From a virus, in IMG/VR virus record IMGVR_UViG_3300038424_000048, positions 1 through 38,488 of that record: a stretch of 38,488 nucleotides of DNA. The stretch is one strand, 5' to 3'. Below, in pieces: positions 35,857-38,488 of this stretch. How positions within the stretch are numbered: position 1 is the stretch's first letter; each line of letters begins with the position of its first letter. Below the pieces are notes generated by a model that had not been told where the DNA came from, searched no databases, and saw only the letters and a list, made by a program, of their open reading frames with translations. The translations under genes and the position numbers were made by a program.

Positions 35857-36914
35857 AGATGGCAGAGGAAGAAGCAGTTGTCATTGATCGTGAACCGGCG
35901 CAGTTCATCGAGGAAGGGCCGACCCTTCCGGCGCTATTGACTGACGATTTCGTGAAGCAGTTTGAGAAGGGCGTGGAGGTCTACAAGCGATGGGTTTCCG
36001 TCTGTTACCGCCTGACCCGCGAAAGCCATTGGATGAACCACGGCACACCGGAGAAGCCGCGGTACGCCTTGCAGGGGCCAGGTGCGGAAGCCCTGATGAA
36101 TCCCTTGGGAATTTCATTCGAGAAGCCGCACGTCTACCGGGAGGACCAGAAGGACGACCAGGGGGAATACTACCTTTACTGGTGCGAAGGATATATGGAA
36201 AGCCGCACCCTGGGCCGTCGGGGCTGGTACATTGGTTACTGCGATAGCAGAGACCAGTTTTTCACCGCAAGGCCCGGGTGGAATCCCAAGACCGGCCAAG
36301 GCGACGTGAAGAAGTCCGCCATGACGAATTGGATTGTCAACGGAGTAACACGGATAGCGGGCATCCGCGATCCGGACCCCAAGAATCTTGCCGCGGCCGG
36401 ATTGGATGCTGCCCTGATTGGCAAGGTGGATTACTCTGGCCGCCGCTCGCCCGAGAAAGACGCCGAAGTCATCAGCGAGGGACAGCGCAAGCGCCTGTGG
36501 GCTATCGCTAGGGATCACGAGGTCTCCGAGGACGCAATCAAGAAGCATTTCAACCTCGCTAGCTTCAATGACATCAAGCGCGGTCAATACGATGGCATTG
36601 TGAAGTGGGCAGAGGAAGGGGGCAAAGAATCGCCAGCGGGGGCGGCGAACATCGGTACGCCGGTCACTTCACCGCCGGAGCCAACACCTCAACCTGCTGG
36701 CGATCTTCCCGATGACAAAGAAAAATTGCTCATCCGGATCAAGGAATACATCGAAGGCGGGAAAGTCACTGATGGCCAACTCAGGGTTTTCCTGCACAAG
36801 AACTGGAAGCACACTGACAAGATGGATCTCAGAGAAGCATTACTAGCGTTGGAAGTTCTCAACCTCCAGGCGATTGTGGCCTGGATAGCGACGCAAGGAG
36901 GGACGCAGGGATAG
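35853..36914 (+). CDS. Recombination/annealing-type protein
   Basis: 353 aa, coupled to the nuclease gene. The first ~190 residues have the pattern YRLTRESHWMNHG, RYALQGPGAEALMNPLGIS, WCEGYMESRTLGRRGWYIGY, KKSAMTNWIVNGVTRIAGIR, a phage family usually found beside an exonuclease. Residues ~212-255 (ISEGQRKRLWAIARDHEVSE ... YDGIVKWAEE) resemble the C-terminal tail module of ERF/RecT-type and related proteins. A single-strand-annealing role is likely but rests on context. ATG 35859 is an alternative start. Confidence 0.65.
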   Translation: MKMAEEEAVVIDREPAQFIEEGPTLPALLTDDFVKQFEKGVEVYKRWVSVCYRLTRESHWMNHGTPEKPRYALQGPGAEALMNPLGISFEKPHVYREDQKDDQGEYYLYWCEGYMESRTLGRRGWYIGYCDSRDQFFTARPGWNPKTGQGDVKKSAMTNWIVNGVTRIAGIRDPDPKNLAAAGLDAALIGKVDYSGRRSPEKDAEVISEGQRKRLWAIARDHEVSEDAIKKHFNLASFNDIKRGQYDGIVKWAEEGGKESPAGAANIGTPVTSPPEPTPQPAGDLPDDKEKLLIRIKEYIEGGKVTDGQLRVFLHKNWKHTDKMDLREALLALEVLNLQAIVAWIATQGGTQG

Positions 36915-37000
36915 GCGGGCGCGTGGCTCGGGTTGCGAACGGTGAGTTGTTTCCCTAGTAGCGCCCACGACACGCGCACGGGGCGGCTGGCACGGGTCAG

Positions 37001-37006
37001 TATAAT
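37001..37006 (+). promoter_or_regulatory. Candidate -10 box (TATAAT)
   Basis: Perfect TATAAT in the GC-rich 100-base gap 36915-37014. No good -35 lies 16-18 bases upstream, so it would need an activator or phage factor. The gap also has an inverted GCGCGTG/CACGCGC pair. It would serve the 37078 gene and those beyond. Confidence 0.3.
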
Positions 37007-37077
37007 CGGGCGGGATGGACCCCGTAGAAAACCGTGTAGAGTCTGATACCGGCCAGCCGCTTTCGCAGGAAAGGGTC

Positions 37078-37302
37078 ATGCTCACGAAGCGGCAACGAGA
37101 AGTCTTGCAAATGCTGGCTGACGACGAGGACTGTGACATCGCCTACGAGCGCGGCGACGCCTGGTGCGGCGACGTGAAAATCGCGGCCCGAACGGTGTTT
37201 GCCTTGATACGGATGTGCGCGATCAGCTTGGACGGGGACTCACGAGTGGGGCAATTCGAGCGTTACCATATCAACGAAACAGGACGGAGATTGCTTGAGT
37301 AA
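37078..37302 (+). CDS. Small winged-helix-like protein, 74 aa
   Basis: ATG 37078 follows GGAAAGGG. A longer frame from ATG 37015 adds an unconserved-looking leader. LTKRQREVLQMLADDEDCDI, then KIAARTVFALIRMCAIS and a C-terminal strand-turn-strand-helix (YHINETGRRLLE) fits a short winged helix. DNA-binding is inferred. Confidence 0.55.
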   Translation: MLTKRQREVLQMLADDEDCDIAYERGDAWCGDVKIAARTVFALIRMCAISLDGDSRVGQFERYHINETGRRLLE

Positions 37303-37328
37303 CCTCGCCCCTGGGGCGGGAGGAAGCG

Positions 37329-37547
37329 ATGATGGTCGAACTTCACGGTGCCTTCCCAATAAACGAGAGTGCCGGGGAACCGCCGAGTTATAACCCTTGT
37401 GCGGGTGGACATGTCTTTCTGTGGGCCGGCGATCCCAATTATAAACTGCCAGAAGGTTATCCGTGCGCTTGCTACATGACGGTTGCGCATTGGGTGAGAT
37501 GCCAAACATGCGGAAATGAGCGCCTAGTCCCCGTACCAAGGGCGTGA
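37329..37547 (+). CDS. Small Cys-rich protein, 72 aa
   Basis: ATG 37329 (or 37332) follows GGGAGGAAG; just upstream, CGCCC-CTG-GGGCG (37306-37318) can form a small hairpin. Contains YNPCAGGHVFLW, CAC and C-x-x-C (VRCQTCGNERLV). Zinc binding is likely. Function unknown. Confidence 0.5.
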   Translation: MMVELHGAFPINESAGEPPSYNPCAGGHVFLWAGDPNYKLPEGYPCACYMTVAHWVRCQTCGNERLVPVPRA

Positions 37548-37583
37548 GGAACGAGATGAGCGAACACTGTCGAGGGGGAAGGC

Positions 37584-38321
37584 ATGAGCAAAGACGCGAT
37601 TCACCATTATGTTGATCCCTTTCTACGGGCGGTCTATCCCGACATGCCAGAGTTGGCAGCGGCCTCTAAGACAGAAGAAGCCTGCCTGAAGGATGCAACA
37701 GAACTAATAACAACACAGCGACAGCGCATCGCCGCGCTGGAGGCCGAGGTCAAGACCGCCAAGACTGACGGACGACGAGAGTGGGTCAAGGTCTGTAAAG
37801 ACGAAATGATCCAGCACGTGACCGACTTGGGCATCGAGGTCTCTGGCGAAGTTAGAGAGAATGATCTGACCGGCTACACACTGTTATGGATGCTACTCAA
37901 ATCGAAATGGAAGGCGCTGGAGGCCGAGAACGCGGCGCTCGGGAAATCCTATAGAGAGTTATTGGACGAGTTAGAATCCGCTCACCATTGCCTTGATGAG
38001 GCTGGTGCGACGAAGTATGACGGAGCGATGGGTGATGAACTAAGTCTAAACCCTCGCATACGAAACCTGTCCGAAAAGAACGCTCATCTTAGAGAAGTGA
38101 TCATCGCATACGCCAACAAAGATGCAATAGATCAACAAGAGCGTGACGCCCTCCTGCAAGAGCTTCGCGTGGCGGGGAAGGCGCTGAAAGCCGTACCCAG
38201 TCACGGCGATATGGTGAGATATGGCTCGTCATGGAACGCCTACCGCGAGTGGTTCTATGGCAAGCGAGAAGAAGTCCTCGTCCAGCCCCACATGGCGAGG
38301 GTGATGTCGGAGGGGAAATGA
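37584..38321 (+). CDS. Coiled-coil protein, 245 aa
   Basis: Strong GGGGGAAGG before ATG 37584. Coiled coils at ~40-65 (RQRIAALEAEVKTAK) and ~110-140 (SKWKALEAENAALGKSYREL), and a C-terminal helical part. No enzyme motif. Similar long coiled proteins are frequent in phage early regions; function unknown. Its TGA overlaps ATG 38318. Confidence 0.55.
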   Translation: MSKDAIHHYVDPFLRAVYPDMPELAAASKTEEACLKDATELITTQRQRIAALEAEVKTAKTDGRREWVKVCKDEMIQHVTDLGIEVSGEVRENDLTGYTLLWMLLKSKWKALEAENAALGKSYRELLDELESAHHCLDEAGATKYDGAMGDELSLNPRIRNLSEKNAHLREVIIAYANKDAIDQQERDALLQELRVAGKALKAVPSHGDMVRYGSSWNAYREWFYGKREEVLVQPHMARVMSEGK

Positions 38322-38488
38322 CGCCTTGGCAATTCATTATCGGTGCATTTCGAGGCATAGAAACCGCAGTTGCCAACGAGCGAGAACGTTGTTGTAAGGA
38401 CTTGTGCCAGTGGTGTCGACAGGTTATCCCATTGCCGGTTCTTCTAGGACTATTCATACCGATAAGGATGGGCGCGGTGGCGCTTGGA
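38318..38488 (+). CDS. 5' part of the gene spanning the circular join
   Basis: ATG 38318 overlaps the preceding TGA (ATGA). It encodes MTPWQFIIGAFRGIETAVAN onward and continues at base 2 of the window, ending at 169. The sequence from 38362 on is the repeated end, so the coding part from there is the same DNA as 1-127. Confidence 0.6.
   Translation, partial: MTPWQFIIGAFRGIETAVANERERCCKDLCQWCRQVIPLPVLLGLFIPIRMGAVALG
38362..38488. repeat. 127-bp terminal direct repeat, right copy
   Basis: Exact copy of bases 1-127. Treat this as the same DNA counted twice when numbering the genome. Confidence 0.9.

Noticed and set aside
37556-37615. 19-codon frame before the 245-aa coiled-coil gene
   Set aside because: Overlaps the strong start of the larger gene and shows no protein-like pattern.
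1-38361. Integrase or att sites
   Set aside because: No tyrosine or serine recombinase signature was seen. The transposase belongs to the inserted element, so a Mu-like lifestyle is not supported: its ends enclose only 2 kb.
1-38361. tRNA genes
   Set aside because: No cloverleaf-like segment was recognised by eye in the few gaps; a covariance scan was not possible.

Overview
The window is one tailed-bacteriophage genome. Its first and last 127 bases are identical, so it is best read as a circularly closed contig with a unit length of 38,361 bp; one small gene (38318 onward, ending at 169) runs across the join. Outside one inserted element every gene lies on the + strand, tightly packed, with ATGA-type stop/start overlaps and AGGAGG-like ribosome binding sites. 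A terL-portal-scaffold-capsid-adaptor order, a P22 gp10-like tail protein, three large internal-protein candidates and a single beta-helical spike, with no recognisable tape measure, tail tube or sheath, suggest a short-tailed (podovirus-like) phage. The host is unknown; a Gram-negative host is a guess from the lipoprotein in the lysis region. No integrase, tRNA, DNA polymerase or RNA polymerase gene was recognised.

Layout. Region 33106-38488 joined to 1-4320 is the early/middle block: an HTH protein behind a sigma70-like promoter, a pentapeptide-repeat protein, a PD-(D/E)XK nuclease with a probable Fe-S cluster, its partner annealing-type protein, a VRR-NUC nuclease, an orphan HicB-like protein, a replication-initiator/loader-like protein and many small proteins. 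Region 6432-18155 holds DNA packaging and head: terminase large subunit, portal, scaffold candidate, major capsid protein, a three-domain decoration/fibre candidate, head-tail adaptor and tail protein. Region 18170-24783 has a homing endonuclease, a GNAT acetyltransferase, the internal/ejection protein candidates and small membrane or basic proteins. Region 24887-30714 is the tail-appendage region, with duplicated beta domains, a tandem pair of paralogous 169-aa proteins and a spike that starts with a signal peptide. Region 30795-32985 is the lysis region (membrane coiled coil, DUF5675-like, holin-like, permuted NlpC/P60-like amidase, lipoprotein), closed by a hairpin terminator at 33007-33036.

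The most striking feature is at 4294-6383: a complete 2,090-bp IS1595-family transposon on the minus strand. It has 12-bp perfect (20/24 imperfect) terminal inverted repeats starting GGGAATTATATA and a perfect 8-bp target duplication CAAGAGTA. It carries its own TTGACA-N17-TATATT promoter beside the right end and six tightly packed genes: four unknown small proteins (three of them Cys/His-rich), a DDE-type transposase, and a 42-aa highly basic protein overlapping the transposase by ATGA. It interrupts a small phage gene directly upstream of the terminase gene; removing the element plus one copy of the duplication restores a 61-codon frame that overlaps the terminase start. An IS1595 element with this passenger set in a phage packaging region is the main candidate for a new system here.
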